Below, piece after piece: positions 1-8,456 of a stretch of DNA of 64,000 nt. A program made the position numbers and the translations under genes. The notes under the pieces were generated by a model. That model saw nothing but the letters and a program-made list of their open reading frames with translations. It was not told the origin of the DNA and did not search any database. The DNA is from Curtobacterium sp. MCLR17_032 (GTDB lineage Bacteria; Actinomycetota; Actinomycetes; Actinomycetales; Microbacteriaceae): the NCBI RefSeq assembly GCF_003234795.2, contig NZ_CP126268.1:930001-994000 (forward strand). Reading direction: 5' to 3'. The first letter of the stretch is position 1; every line of letters starts with the position of its first letter.

Positions 1-384
1 GTACGAGATCGTGAGCGGGTCGTCGCTCGTGACCTCGGCCTTCGACACGTAGTCGGTGTCCAGGGCGGGGGCGCCCTTGCCGTCGATCGTGTAGACGTAC
101 GGCATCGTCGCCTGCTCGATCGTCGCCGCGTCGACGAGCGGGCCGTCGACCTGGTTGTAGTTCCACTGCGAGATCCACTGCTGGATCGGCAGACGGAGCG
201 TGCCACCGTCGGCGAGGTCGGAGACGGGCTTCGGGTTGATCTGTGCCGAGGTCGGCAGGGTCTTCTTGCCCGAGTCGTCGGATCCGGACCCGCCGGATCC
301 ACCTGATCCGCCCGAGCAACCGGTCACGGCGAGCGCGATGCCGGCGAGGGCCGCCGTCACTGCGAGGACTTTCCTGTGCTTCAT
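1..384 (-). CDS. Oligopeptide ABC transporter substrate-binding lipoprotein (family 5), C-terminus outside window
   Basis: Extracytoplasmic solute-binding lipoprotein that would deliver peptides to the permease encoded next door. The first 128 codons are seen. They start MKHRKVLAV, run through a hydrophobic stretch to a lipobox ending in TGC (lipidated Cys23), then a Gly/Ser linker (GSGGSGGSGS), then a sequence typical of DppA/OppA N-termini (GGTLRLPI, WNYNQVDG, ATMPYVYTID). A purine-rich site (AGAGGGGA) lies just before the ATG. The gene is divergent from the permease genes, which is unusual because the binding protein commonly leads the operon. The family assignment rests only on the N-terminal domain. 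Confidence 0.85.
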   Translation of the reverse strand, partial: MKHRKVLAVTAALAGIALAVTGCSGGSGGSGGSGSDDSGKKTLPTSAQINPKPVSDLADGGTLRLPIQQWISQWNYNQVDGPLVDAATIEQATMPYVYTIDGKGAPALDTDYVSKAEVTSDDPLTISY

Positions 385-516
385 TTCGTTCCCCTCTGGA
401 AGTTGTCGCTGAGCCTAGGGCCCCCGAGCGGGGGCAACGGGCATTTTCCGTATCCGACGTACTTTCGTTACGAGCCCGGCGGGGCGACGACATGTACCGG
501 AAACAAACGAGGCCCT

Positions 517-1512
517 ATGGTGGCCTCCATGATCCGCTTCCTGGCGCGTCGATTCGTGTACTACGTCGTGCTCGTGTTCCTCGCGACCTCGCTGACCTAC
601 TTCCTCGCGTCAGCGACGTTCAGCCCCCGTTCCGTCTACGCCCAGCGGAACCCTGCGCCGTCGGCACAGGTCATCGACGCCAAGCTCGACGACATCGGCG
701 TCAACGACAAGACCCCCGTGGTGATCCGGTACGGGCACTGGCTCGACGGGGTCGTGCACGGCGACCTCGGCCAGACGATCCAGGACCGTTCGGTCAACGA
801 CCAGTTCTTCCCGCGGCTGGGGGTGAGTCTCCGGCTGCTGGTCGTCGGATCGATCGCCGGCATCGTGCTCGGCGTCCTCGTCGGCGTGTGGAACGCGATC
901 CGGCAGTACAAGATCTCGGACCGGGTCAGCGCCGCGATCTCGATCGTCCTGTTCTCGACACCCGTGTTCCTGACCGCGGTCATCCTGAAGATCAGTGCAA
1001 CGAAGCTGAACCAGGACGCCGGCAGCCAGCTCATCAACTTCACGGGCGAGGCGACCCCAGGACTCGACGGGTCGGCGTGGACGCTGCTCGTCGACCGCGG
1101 CGCGCACCTGCTGCTCCCGACGATCTCGATCGCGCTGGGCCTGATCGCCATCTACAGCCGGTACCAGCGAGCAACGATGCTCGACGTCCTGGGTTCGGAC
1201 TTCCTCAGGACCGCCCGGGCGAAGGGGCTGACGCGGGGACGGGCCACGTTCAAGCACGGCCTGCGTACCGCGCTCATCCCGATGACCACGCTCTTCGCCT
1301 ACGGGTTCCTCGGCATCCTGACCGGCGCGACCCTGACCGAGAAGATCTTCGCGTGGAACGGGCTCGGCTCGTGGTTCATCGACGCGGTGAACGGCAACGA
1401 CGTCAACGTCGTGACGGCGTACACGCTGTTCGCCGCGGTGGTGGTGCTCATCTCCGGGTTCCTCGCCGACGTCGCGACCGCAGCGCTGGACCCGCGCGTC
1501 AGGAGGGCATGA
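517..1512 (+). CDS. Oligopeptide/dipeptide ABC transporter permease, DppB type
   Basis: Inner-membrane permease of the peptide importer, about 331 residues as usual for the family. An N-terminal membrane segment (IRFLARRFVYYVVLVF) is followed by a periplasmic region and a cluster of membrane segments. The EAA loop that contacts the ATPase is near residues 230-255 (AKGLTRGRATFKHGL). The ATG at 517 is chosen because GAGG lies four bases upstream; an ATG at 529 is the alternative. The open frame extends further upstream into the divergent promoter region, but that part does not look like the family. An AGGAGG at its 3' end serves the next gene, whose ATG is one base beyond the stop. Confidence 0.9.
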   Translation: MVASMIRFLARRFVYYVVLVFLATSLTYFLASATFSPRSVYAQRNPAPSAQVIDAKLDDIGVNDKTPVVIRYGHWLDGVVHGDLGQTIQDRSVNDQFFPRLGVSLRLLVVGSIAGIVLGVLVGVWNAIRQYKISDRVSAAISIVLFSTPVFLTAVILKISATKLNQDAGSQLINFTGEATPGLDGSAWTLLVDRGAHLLLPTISIALGLIAIYSRYQRATMLDVLGSDFLRTARAKGLTRGRATFKHGLRTALIPMTTLFAYGFLGILTGATLTEKIFAWNGLGSWFIDAVNGNDVNVVTAYTLFAAVVVLISGFLADVATAALDPRVRRA

Positions 1513-1513
1513 C

Positions 1514-2524
1514 ATGACCGACACCCGGATCGAACCCGTCGACCCCTCGCTCATCGCGAAGAGCGACACCCCGGCCCGCCCGAAGCGGCAGGGCAACCGG
1601 TTCCTGCAGACAACACGACGGCTGTTCATGAACCGCGGCGCGGGCATCGGCGTCATCGTCATCGTGCTGCTGTTCGCCTTCGCGTTCCTCGGCCCGCTGG
1701 TCAGCCCCTGGCAGTACTCGCAGATCGACTACACGGCGTTCACCCGGCCGCCGAGCGCGACGCACTGGTTCGGCACGAACGGCATCGGCCAGGACGTCTT
1801 CTCCCAGACGGCCCGCGGCATGCAGAAGAGCCTGCTCATCGGCCTGCTCGTCGCCGTGTTCTCGACCGCCATCGCCGCGATCACGGGCGCCGCCGCCGGG
1901 TACTTCGGCGGCTGGGTCGACCGGATCGTGATGTTCTTCGTCGACATGCTGCTCGTGCTGCCGTCGTTCCTCATCATCGCGATCATCAGCCCGCGCATCC
2001 AGAACGCCGGATGGATCGTCCTGGTCGTGCTCATCACGCTGTTCGGCTGGATGATCACCGCTCGCGTCGTCCGCTCGATGACCCTGTCGGTCAAGGAGCG
2101 CGAGTTCGTCCGCGCCGCCCGGTACATGGGGATCGGCCCGTTCCGGATCATCTTCCGGCACGTCCTGCCGAACGTGGCGTCCTTCCTCATCATCGACGGC
2201 ACGATCCAGGTCGCGACCGCGGTGCTCGGTGAGACCACCCTGAGCTACTTCGGCTTCGGCGTGCAGTCGCCGGACGTCTCGCTCGGCACGCTGATCGCCC
2301 AGAACCAGGACAACGCGCTGACCAGCCCGTGGCTGTTCTACTTCGCGGCCGGCGCGCTCGTGGTCTTCGCGATCGCGGCGAACCTGATCGGCGACGGGCT
2401 GCGTGACGCCCTCGACCCGACCTCGACGACCGGCAAGCGTGAGAAGCGCAACCGCCGTCGTGACCAGAACCAGGCGGCCGTGGACGTGGCCGCGTTGAAC
2501 ACACAGGCCGGTTCCGGCGCATGA
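1514..2524 (+). CDS. Oligopeptide/dipeptide ABC transporter permease, DppC type
   Basis: Second permease subunit, 336 residues. It has the long cytosolic N-terminus of DppC/OppC (QGNRFLQTTRRLFMNRGAG), a first membrane helix near residues 40-60, and the LVSPWQY and HWFGTNGIGQDVFSQ signatures typical of DppC. The EAA loop is near residues 197-220 (RAARYMGIGPFRIIFRHVLP). AGGAGG seven bases before the ATG lies inside the end of the upstream gene, so translation is probably coupled. The charged C-terminal tail (KREKRNRRRDQN) is an unremarkable extension. Confidence 0.92.
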   Translation: MTDTRIEPVDPSLIAKSDTPARPKRQGNRFLQTTRRLFMNRGAGIGVIVIVLLFAFAFLGPLVSPWQYSQIDYTAFTRPPSATHWFGTNGIGQDVFSQTARGMQKSLLIGLLVAVFSTAIAAITGAAAGYFGGWVDRIVMFFVDMLLVLPSFLIIAIISPRIQNAGWIVLVVLITLFGWMITARVVRSMTLSVKEREFVRAARYMGIGPFRIIFRHVLPNVASFLIIDGTIQVATAVLGETTLSYFGFGVQSPDVSLGTLIAQNQDNALTSPWLFYFAAGALVVFAIAANLIGDGLRDALDPTSTTGKREKRNRRRDQNQAAVDVAALNTQAGSGA

Positions 2525-2552
2525 CCGCCGCACTGACGACCGGGGAAGCAGC

Positions 2553-4784
2553 ATGAGCACCATCACGAACGGGTCGGCCGCGACGCCGACGACCAGCACC
2601 GAGCCGATCCTGCGGGTCCGTGACCTGCACGTCCGCTTCCCGACCCCGCGGGGGACCGTGCACGCGGTCCGCGGCGTCGACCTGGAACTCCGCCGTGGCG
2701 AGGTCCTGGGCATCGTCGGCGAGTCCGGGTCCGGTAAGTCGGTGACGAGCCTGGCCGTCCTCGGCCTGCTGCCCGACACCACGAAGGTCACCGGCTCCGT
2801 CCAACTCGACGGCGATGAACTGCTCGGTCGCTCCGACAAGCAGATGAGCCGCCTGCGCGGTGACAAGGTCGCGATGGTCTTCCAGGACCCGCTGTCCGCG
2901 TTCACGCCGGTGTACACGATCGGCGACCAGATCGCCGAGACCGTCCGCCTGCACCGCGGTGCCTCGAAGGCCGAGGCCCGGGCCCGGGCCATCGAGCTCC
3001 TCGGGCTCGTCGGCATCCCCGAGCCCGCCCGCCGCGTCGACGCCTTCCCGCACGAGTTCTCCGGCGGCATGCGGCAGCGCGCCATGATCGCGATGGCGAT
3101 GGCGAACGACCCGGACGTGATCCTGGCCGACGAGCCCACCACGGCACTCGACGTCACGATCCAGGCGCAGATCATCGAGGTGCTCCGGACCGCCCAGCGC
3201 GAGACCGGCGCCGCCCTGGTGTTCGTCAGCCACGACCTGGGTGTCATCGCGGGCATCGCCGACCGGATCGCCGTCATGTACGCCGGTCGGATCGTCGAGA
3301 CCGCGACCGCCGAGGAGCTGTTCGCCCGGCCACGCATGCCGTACACGATCGGGCTCATCGGGGCGCTCCCGCGGCTCGACGCCACCGACCGGTCGCCGCT
3401 CGTGCCGATCCCCGGGTCGCCGCCGTCGCTCATCGGCCTGCCGGACGCCTGCCCCTTCGCGGCGCGCTGCCCGCTCGTCAGCGAGGTCTGCCGGTCGACC
3501 GAGCCGGTCCTCGCACCGCCGGTCGGCATCGGGGTCACCGCCGTCGACGCCGCTGCGGGCCTCGACACCGCCGACGCCGCAGCTGCCGGCCTCGGCGCGG
3601 CCGCCGCTGGGGCGCCGTCGCACGCCGCCGGCCACACCGCCGCGTGCCACCGCACCGCCGAGGTCGCCGCCGCGCACGCGGACGCCGGCCGGATCTTCTC
3701 CCTGCCCGTCATCCCCGAGCACGCCGCCGCGGTGGCGGCGTCCCGCACCGACCGCGAGCCCGTCGTGCACGTCGAGGGCCTCACGAAGACCTTCCCGCTC
3801 GTCAAGGGCGCCGTCTTCCGCCGCAAGGTCGGCGAGGTCTTCGCCGTCGACGGTGTCGACCTCGACATCCGCCGGGGCGAGACCCTCGGCCTGGTCGGCG
3901 AGTCCGGCTCCGGCAAGTCGACGACCCTGCACCAGCTGATGGACCTCGAGCGTCCGGAAGCGGGCACCGTCGAGCTGTTCGGTGAGTCCCTCGCGGACGC
4001 CACCGCACGCGGCGTGGCTGGAACCCGGGCACTGCGGCAGCGCATCTCGATGGTCTTCCAGGACCCGTCCGCCAGCCTCGACCCGCGCATGTCGGTCTAC
4101 GACGTCGTCGCGGAGCCGCTCCGGGCGATCGGCGCTCCGGCCTCCCGGATCGACGAGCGCGTGCCGGAACTGCTCGGCCTGGTCGGACTGCGGGCCGCCG
4201 AGGCCGACCGCTACCCGCACGAGTTCTCCGGCGGGCAGCGGCAGCGCATCTCCATCGCCCGAGCCCTCGCGGTGGAGCCCGACCTGATCGTCCTCGACGA
4301 GCCCGTCTCGGCCCTCGACGTGTCGATCCAGGCCGGCGTGCTCAACCTGCTCGCCGAACTCAAGGCGCGCCTGGGGCTGTCCTACCTGTTCGTCTCGCAC
4401 GACCTGTCCGTCATCCGGCACGTCGCCGACCGCGTCAGTGTCATGTACCTCGGCCGCACCGTCGAAGAGGGCGCGGTCGACGAGGTGTTCGAACGCCCGA
4501 TGCACCCCTACACGGCAGCGCTCATGTCCGCCGTGCCGGTGCCGGACCCCGTCGTCGAGCGGGCCCGCACGACGATCCTGCTGCCGGGCGACCCGCCCAG
4601 CCCGACCGAGCGGCCGACCGGCTGCCGGTTCCGCTCGCGCTGCCCGCTCTTCGCGATCCTGCCCGAGGCGGAACGTCGCCGCTGCGAGACGGACGAACCG
4701 GAGAAGGCGCCCCGTCGTGGCGAGGACGTCGACCACCGGGCGGCATGCCACTACCCGGAGAAGGTCGCCTCGATCGCGGCGTAG
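2553..4784 (+). CDS. Fused dual ATP-binding subunit of the oligopeptide ABC transporter (DppD-DppF)
   Basis: Cytoplasmic motor of the peptide importer, 743 residues carrying two nucleotide-binding domains. Domain 1 has Walker A GESGSGKS near residue 56, signature FSGGMRQR near 169 and Walker B ILADEPTTALD near 189. Domain 2 has the same motifs near residues 449, 558 and 579. Each ends in the Cys-rich Opp C-terminal motif: CPFAARCPLVSEVC near 299 with ACH near 364, and CRFRSRC near 690 with ACH near 731. In the first copy the motif is split by an Ala-rich insert (about residues 316-362). In M. tuberculosis OppD this region is reported to carry an iron-sulfur cluster. GGGGAAG precedes the ATG, and a perfect hairpin follows the stop. 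Confidence 0.95.
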   Translation: MSTITNGSAATPTTSTEPILRVRDLHVRFPTPRGTVHAVRGVDLELRRGEVLGIVGESGSGKSVTSLAVLGLLPDTTKVTGSVQLDGDELLGRSDKQMSRLRGDKVAMVFQDPLSAFTPVYTIGDQIAETVRLHRGASKAEARARAIELLGLVGIPEPARRVDAFPHEFSGGMRQRAMIAMAMANDPDVILADEPTTALDVTIQAQIIEVLRTAQRETGAALVFVSHDLGVIAGIADRIAVMYAGRIVETATAEELFARPRMPYTIGLIGALPRLDATDRSPLVPIPGSPPSLIGLPDACPFAARCPLVSEVCRSTEPVLAPPVGIGVTAVDAAAGLDTADAAAAGLGAAAAGAPSHAAGHTAACHRTAEVAAAHADAGRIFSLPVIPEHAAAVAASRTDREPVVHVEGLTKTFPLVKGAVFRRKVGEVFAVDGVDLDIRRGETLGLVGESGSGKSTTLHQLMDLERPEAGTVELFGESLADATARGVAGTRALRQRISMVFQDPSASLDPRMSVYDVVAEPLRAIGAPASRIDERVPELLGLVGLRAAEADRYPHEFSGGQRQRISIARALAVEPDLIVLDEPVSALDVSIQAGVLNLLAELKARLGLSYLFVSHDLSVIRHVADRVSVMYLGRTVEEGAVDEVFERPMHPYTAALMSAVPVPDPVVERARTTILLPGDPPSPTERPTGCRFRSRCPLFAILPEAERRRCETDEPEKAPRRGEDVDHRAACHYPEKVASIAA

Positions 4785-4791
4785 CCAGCGG

Positions 4792-4836
4792 CGGACGGGA
4801 GGCGGTGCGCACGTCGTGCGCACCGCCTCCCGTCCG
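4792..4836. terminator. Perfect 22-bp-stem hairpin between convergent genes
   Basis: Arms 4792-4813 and 4815-4836 are exact inverted repeats around a single base. The outer part of the stem is CGGACGGGAGGC/GCCTCCCGTCCG, the same stem seen at several other gene ends here. There is no long T tract. It sits between the convergent ATPase and lipoprotein genes, so it probably acts in both directions. Confidence 0.75.
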
Positions 4837-4870
4837 TCCGTGGTCGGGTGCCGTGCGTCCGTGGCGCTGC

Positions 4871-5548
4871 TCAGATCTTCGGTGGGCTGATGATCGGCGA
4901 GTCCCACGTCGGCGGTTCCGGGTACTCGCCGGGTCGCGAGGACGACGGGTGCCGTCCGCCGGCGCGGCCGCCCACGGCTTCGGAGAGTGCGTCGGCGTCG
5001 TTCGTCCAGAACAGGTCGCTGAAGACGTCGAGCGAGTAGTGACCACTCGGTTGGACGAGGTACTGGATGCGCCAGCCGTCGTCGGTGTACCCGTCGAGGT
5101 AGTAGGTGTCCGTGATCCGCTCGACGTGGTGGCCCCAGCCCTTCGCGGCGAAGTGGTCGATCAACGGCTCGAGATCGGACCGTGATCCGTGCGCACCGTC
5201 CGGGTCCCAGGACCGGCCTGACTCCAGCGCGTACGTGTTGTGCGTGTCGGCCCCGGCCAACGGGCGTATCCCGTCACCGCCGATCTGCGGGATGGCATCG
5301 CCGCCGTTCCAGTGCCACTCGCCAACGGAGAGCTGCCGTTGCGCGTCCGCGAGGACCTGCTGCATCGTCCGGTAGTGCTCGCGGTACCGGTCGAACTCCT
5401 CCTGCAACGAGAGCGCGGCGACCTCCTGCCGTGTGAGTCCTCCGGCGTCGTGCTCCATGGTTCCTCCTCCGGACGTGCACCCGGCAGCCAGTCCGACCGT
5501 CAGGACGACGGCGACGATCGTGCGGACCGTCCTGCTCCAGGCCGTCAT
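4871..5548 (-). CDS. Hypothetical lipoprotein linked to the DUF1023 hydrolase
   Basis: Predicted lipoprotein of 225 residues: hydrophobic N-terminus (VRTIVAVVLTVGLAAGC) with lipobox AAGC, then a Gly/Thr spacer, a helical region (QEEFDRYREHYRTMQQVL) and a Trp/Tyr-rich soluble domain ending in a Pro-rich tail. I recognise no catalytic motif. Its ATG overlaps the stop of the upstream DUF1023 gene by four bases (ATGA), so the two are probably translationally coupled and may work together at the cell surface. The function is unknown. Confidence 0.75.
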   Translation of the reverse strand: MTAWSRTVRTIVAVVLTVGLAAGCTSGGGTMEHDAGGLTRQEVAALSLQEEFDRYREHYRTMQQVLADAQRQLSVGEWHWNGGDAIPQIGGDGIRPLAGADTHNTYALESGRSWDPDGAHGSRSDLEPLIDHFAAKGWGHHVERITDTYYLDGYTDDGWRIQYLVQPSGHYSLDVFSDLFWTNDADALSEAVGGRAGGRHPSSSRPGEYPEPPTWDSPIISPPKI

Positions 5549-7416
5549 CCGGGCCTCCCGGTCGCGATGATCTCGATGATGTGACGCTGCGCCGTGGCGT
5601 CGGGTGACAGGTACCCGACGCCGGTCGGCGGGTACATGTCGTGGCCGGTGACCGATTCCGTCCCGGGCCCGGCCTCGGACGAGAAGACGTGGACGCCCGG
5701 GAGGTCACGAGGGTCGGTCCGGCCGATCCGGCCGAGGCGCGCCGTGTGGTCCTGTTCGCCCTCCGTGGCGAAGACCTGGCGGACGTTGAGGTGCTCGGGC
5801 CGCGTGTCGTCCGTGAACCCGACCGAGCCGTAGGTGACGACGGCGTCGACCCGGTGCCGCGTCTGCGCAGCCGCTTCGACCGCCACCGCAGAACCGTACG
5901 AGTGTCCGAGCACCGTGAGGCGTCCCGGAGCGTTGCCGTGCCGGCTGTCGCGGACACCGTCGACGAAGGACGCGAGCTCGACGCCGCCGGTGACCGCGCG
6001 TCGGTGCGCGGGGACCTCGACGAGTTCCGGTGCCCGGTAGCCGATCCAGGAGACGACGGCGAAGGACGACGCCGGGGCGAGCCGAACAGCGCCGCGCAGC
6101 AGACCGGCGGCGGCACGGACCTGCCCGTCCGTGCTGTCGAGCGTCGTGGTCGCGCCCGGCACGTTCACCGTGACGTTCGAGGCCGTGTCGAGGTCCCCGA
6201 GCGACACCGCCGCCACGAGTGCGCCGTCCGTGGCGCCGAAGCCGACGAGCTGCGCGACCGCGGCGGAGGGTGACTCCAGCTCCTGCGCGAGACGGTCCGC
6301 CCGCCGCACGCCCTTCCACAGCGCCGCGACCTGCTGCCGGAACTCGTCCATCGTCACGGCGCCGTGCGTGTACCGCAGGCCGAGCATCCGGTACACCCGC
6401 TCCGGGTTCCCGAGCGCTGCTCGCAGCACCGCGCGCGAGGCGATGTCACGCGCCGCAGCGGGGACACCGTCGAGGTTCGCGATCTGCAGCGTCGTGGTCA
6501 GGGGGAGTGCGCGCAGGTCGTGCTCGGACAGCCCGAGCTCCGACCACGCCGCCGCGACCTCGGCCGAGGTGACTGCCGGGTCGAACACCCGCTGGAGTCC
6601 GGTCGGCAGCGTCGACGTCCCGGCGACGTCGAGCACGCCGTCCGCCAGGGACACCCCGCTGCCCGCGGCCGCGAAGGCGTTCGCGATCCGACGCACCCAG
6701 GCGGTGTCCTCGACGTCCTCGGCGAGGTGGTCCCCGAAGCCGGCGACCAACGTGGCCTCGTCCACCGGCACCCAGGCGCACCGCGCGGTGAAGCCGGCCC
6801 ACGCGTTCCGGACTCGGTGGAGGTCCTGTTCGGTCGCAGCGTCCTGCACGCCGGCGGAGACGCTGAACTCGCGCAGCCGCCGCGGGTCAGCCCCACTCCG
6901 ACCACCAGCGCCACTCCGGCCGCCGCCCGCGTCGCCGCTGCCGCTCTCGCTGCCGCTGCCGCTGGCGCTGCGCTGCCGTGGCCGTGCGCGGAAGGCCGCG
7001 GACACCGGGGTCGGGCGCACCGGGGTCGCCGACGGCTCGGGGTCCCAGGCGCCGCTCGCCCAGTCCAGGACCGACCCAGGCGGGACGCCGACGGCGACCA
7101 ACGCGTGGTCTCGTCGCCGTTCGCGTTCCTGCCAGGCGACCCGGGCCTCCAGTCGGTGACGCTCCTCGTCAGCCTGTCGGGTGACGACGTGGAGCTGGAC
7201 CGTCAGGTCCTCGAGCGCCCTCGTCAACCGGCCCCGGTCCTCCGACTCGATCGTGCGCGCCGCCGCGAACAGCCGGGCGTACGCACCGTGGAAGTCCTGC
7301 AGCGCGCGCTCGGCGCTCGCTCGTCGGCCGGCGCCGCTGGCTCGGAGGCGCAGCGCCACGTCCGTCAGGCACGCGATCAGCCGTGACACGGCCACGTCGT
7401 CGAACTCGATCCCCAT
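5545..7416 (-). CDS. DUF1023-type alpha/beta hydrolase with WXG100-like helical N-terminus
   Basis: Predicted hydrolase of about 623 residues. The C-terminal third carries the nucleophile elbow GHSYGSAVA near residue 500, followed by a candidate late His (TGHDMYPP), as in DUF1023 proteins. The N-terminal ~110 residues look like a helical hairpin (QDFHGAYARLFAAARTIE) similar to WXG100/LXG domains but without the Trp. A Gly/Ser-rich linker (SGSGSESGSGDAGGG) separates the halves. I prefer the ATG at 7416, which has GGGGAACG before it, over the ATG at 7428. It is coupled to a downstream lipoprotein gene. The substrate is unknown; cell-surface or lipid targets are only a guess. Confidence 0.8.
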   Translation of the reverse strand: MGIEFDDVAVSRLIACLTDVALRLRASGAGRRASAERALQDFHGAYARLFAAARTIESEDRGRLTRALEDLTVQLHVVTRQADEERHRLEARVAWQERERRRDHALVAVGVPPGSVLDWASGAWDPEPSATPVRPTPVSAAFRARPRQRSASGSGSESGSGDAGGGRSGAGGRSGADPRRLREFSVSAGVQDAATEQDLHRVRNAWAGFTARCAWVPVDEATLVAGFGDHLAEDVEDTAWVRRIANAFAAAGSGVSLADGVLDVAGTSTLPTGLQRVFDPAVTSAEVAAAWSELGLSEHDLRALPLTTTLQIANLDGVPAAARDIASRAVLRAALGNPERVYRMLGLRYTHGAVTMDEFRQQVAALWKGVRRADRLAQELESPSAAVAQLVGFGATDGALVAAVSLGDLDTASNVTVNVPGATTTLDSTDGQVRAAAGLLRGAVRLAPASSFAVVSWIGYRAPELVEVPAHRRAVTGGVELASFVDGVRDSRHGNAPGRLTVLGHSYGSAVAVEAAAQTRHRVDAVVTYGSVGFTDDTRPEHLNVRQVFATEGEQDHTARLGRIGRTDPRDLPGVHVFSSEAGPGTESVTGHDMYPPTGVGYLSPDATAQRHIIEIIATGRPG

Positions 7417-7514
7417 CGTTCCCCACATCGCTCGGAGCAGTGTGTGGAACGTAGCATTTTATCCGGGCGGCCTCGAAGCCGTCAGGATGTCTGTGGAGAA
7501 GTCGGTCCCCGGTG

Positions 7515-8264
7515 TCAGGAGAAGAGGGACGGGAACGCGCGCGCGACGAACGGGTACCCGACGAAGACGGTGGCGTCGAGGAGCACGTGCGTGATGACGA
7601 GGGGCAGCAGGCGTCCCCACCTCGTGTAGATCCAGCCGAAGACGACGCCCATCACCGCGTTGCCGACGAACGCGCCGAAGCCCTGGTACAGGTGGTAGCT
7701 GCCGCGGAGGACCGCGGTGGACAGGATGACCTGCCACCGCCCCCATCCCAGGTCGCCGAGGCGCGAGTACAGGTAGCCGACGACGATCACCTCTTCCTGC
7801 AGCCCTGAGCGGACGGCGGACAGCAGGAGTACCGGGATCGTCCACCAGTACGAGCCGAGGGCGGCCGGGTCGACGGCGACCGTGATGCCGAGTGCCCGAC
7901 CCGTGAAGTACAGGGCGAGTCCGGGGATGCCGATGCCGAGGGCGATGAGCGCCGCGCCGCCGAGGTCCGGACGGACGCGGAAGCGGTCGATGCCGAGTCG
8001 GCCGAGGTGCGGGCGTGACGAGCTCCAGAGCAGCATGCAGACCAGCGCGACCGGCGCCAGGTCGGCCGCGATGCCCAGCAGCTGGCGGGCGAGGTCGACG
8101 TACTGCACGGTCGTCGTCGAGGTGTTCAGTGCCGTCGACTGCTGCCCGAGCGGTGTCGTCTGGGACAGGTCGTCGATGATCTGCAGGACCGAGTAGAGCG
8201 CACTCGCGCCCAGTGACAGCATGAGCACGATGGTGATCTCGGTCCACGTTCGCCGACGGCTCAT
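7515..8264 (-). CDS. CPBP family (Abi/Rce1-like) intramembrane protein
   Basis: Polytopic membrane protein of about 249 residues. It has the two CPBP-type motifs: a Glu-Glu pair near residue 156 (GLQEEVIVVGYLY) and a downstream His motif (LRGSYHLYQG). In many CPBP proteases motif 1 is EExxxR; here a Val stands at the Arg position. The ATG at 8264 is chosen because AGGGAG lies about 8 bases upstream and the protein begins MSRRRTW; longer frames upstream are Arg-rich non-family sequence. It is divergent from typA. Prenyl-protease-like or bacteriocin-immunity roles are known for the family; none can be assigned here. Confidence 0.82.
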   Translation of the reverse strand: MSRRRTWTEITIVLMLSLGASALYSVLQIIDDLSQTTPLGQQSTALNTSTTTVQYVDLARQLLGIAADLAPVALVCMLLWSSSRPHLGRLGIDRFRVRPDLGGAALIALGIGIPGLALYFTGRALGITVAVDPAALGSYWWTIPVLLLSAVRSGLQEEVIVVGYLYSRLGDLGWGRWQVILSTAVLRGSYHLYQGFGAFVGNAVMGVVFGWIYTRWGRLLPLVITHVLLDATVFVGYPFVARAFPSLFS

Positions 8265-8308
8265 ACGCTGTACTCCCTCTGCTTGCGAACTACCGGTAGA
8301 CTGGCGAG

Positions 8309-8426
8309 TCGGGCATGGTCCCGAAATCCGTCGGGCACGGTCCCGCACCTCGGGCTGGTCCCGAGAACACCTCGGGCTCGGCCCGGGAACCCTCGGGAAC
8401 GGCCCGAACCCCGGGCACTCGCCCGA
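8309..8426. repeat. Six tandem ~21-bp palindromic units upstream of typA
   Basis: Six imperfect units follow one another at 8309-8330, 8331-8349, 8350-8371, 8372-8392, 8393-8412 and 8412-8426. Each has the form TCGGG-N-CCCG (for example TCGGGCACGGTCCCG), an inverted repeat in itself, separated by AC-rich spacers. The array ends 30 bases before the typA start codon and lies in the divergent CPBP/typA region. A ~21-bp spacing is about two helical turns, which suits repeated binding of a protein on one face of DNA. A structured leader RNA is equally possible. Confidence 0.8.
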
Positions 8427-8456
8427 TCATCTTCCGAACACAAAAGGATGTCCTGT

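Noticed and set aside
8283..8456. N-terminal extension of TypA through the palindromic array
   Set aside because: The frame is open, but a good ribosome site and the family-typical MALATRSDLRN start are at 8457.
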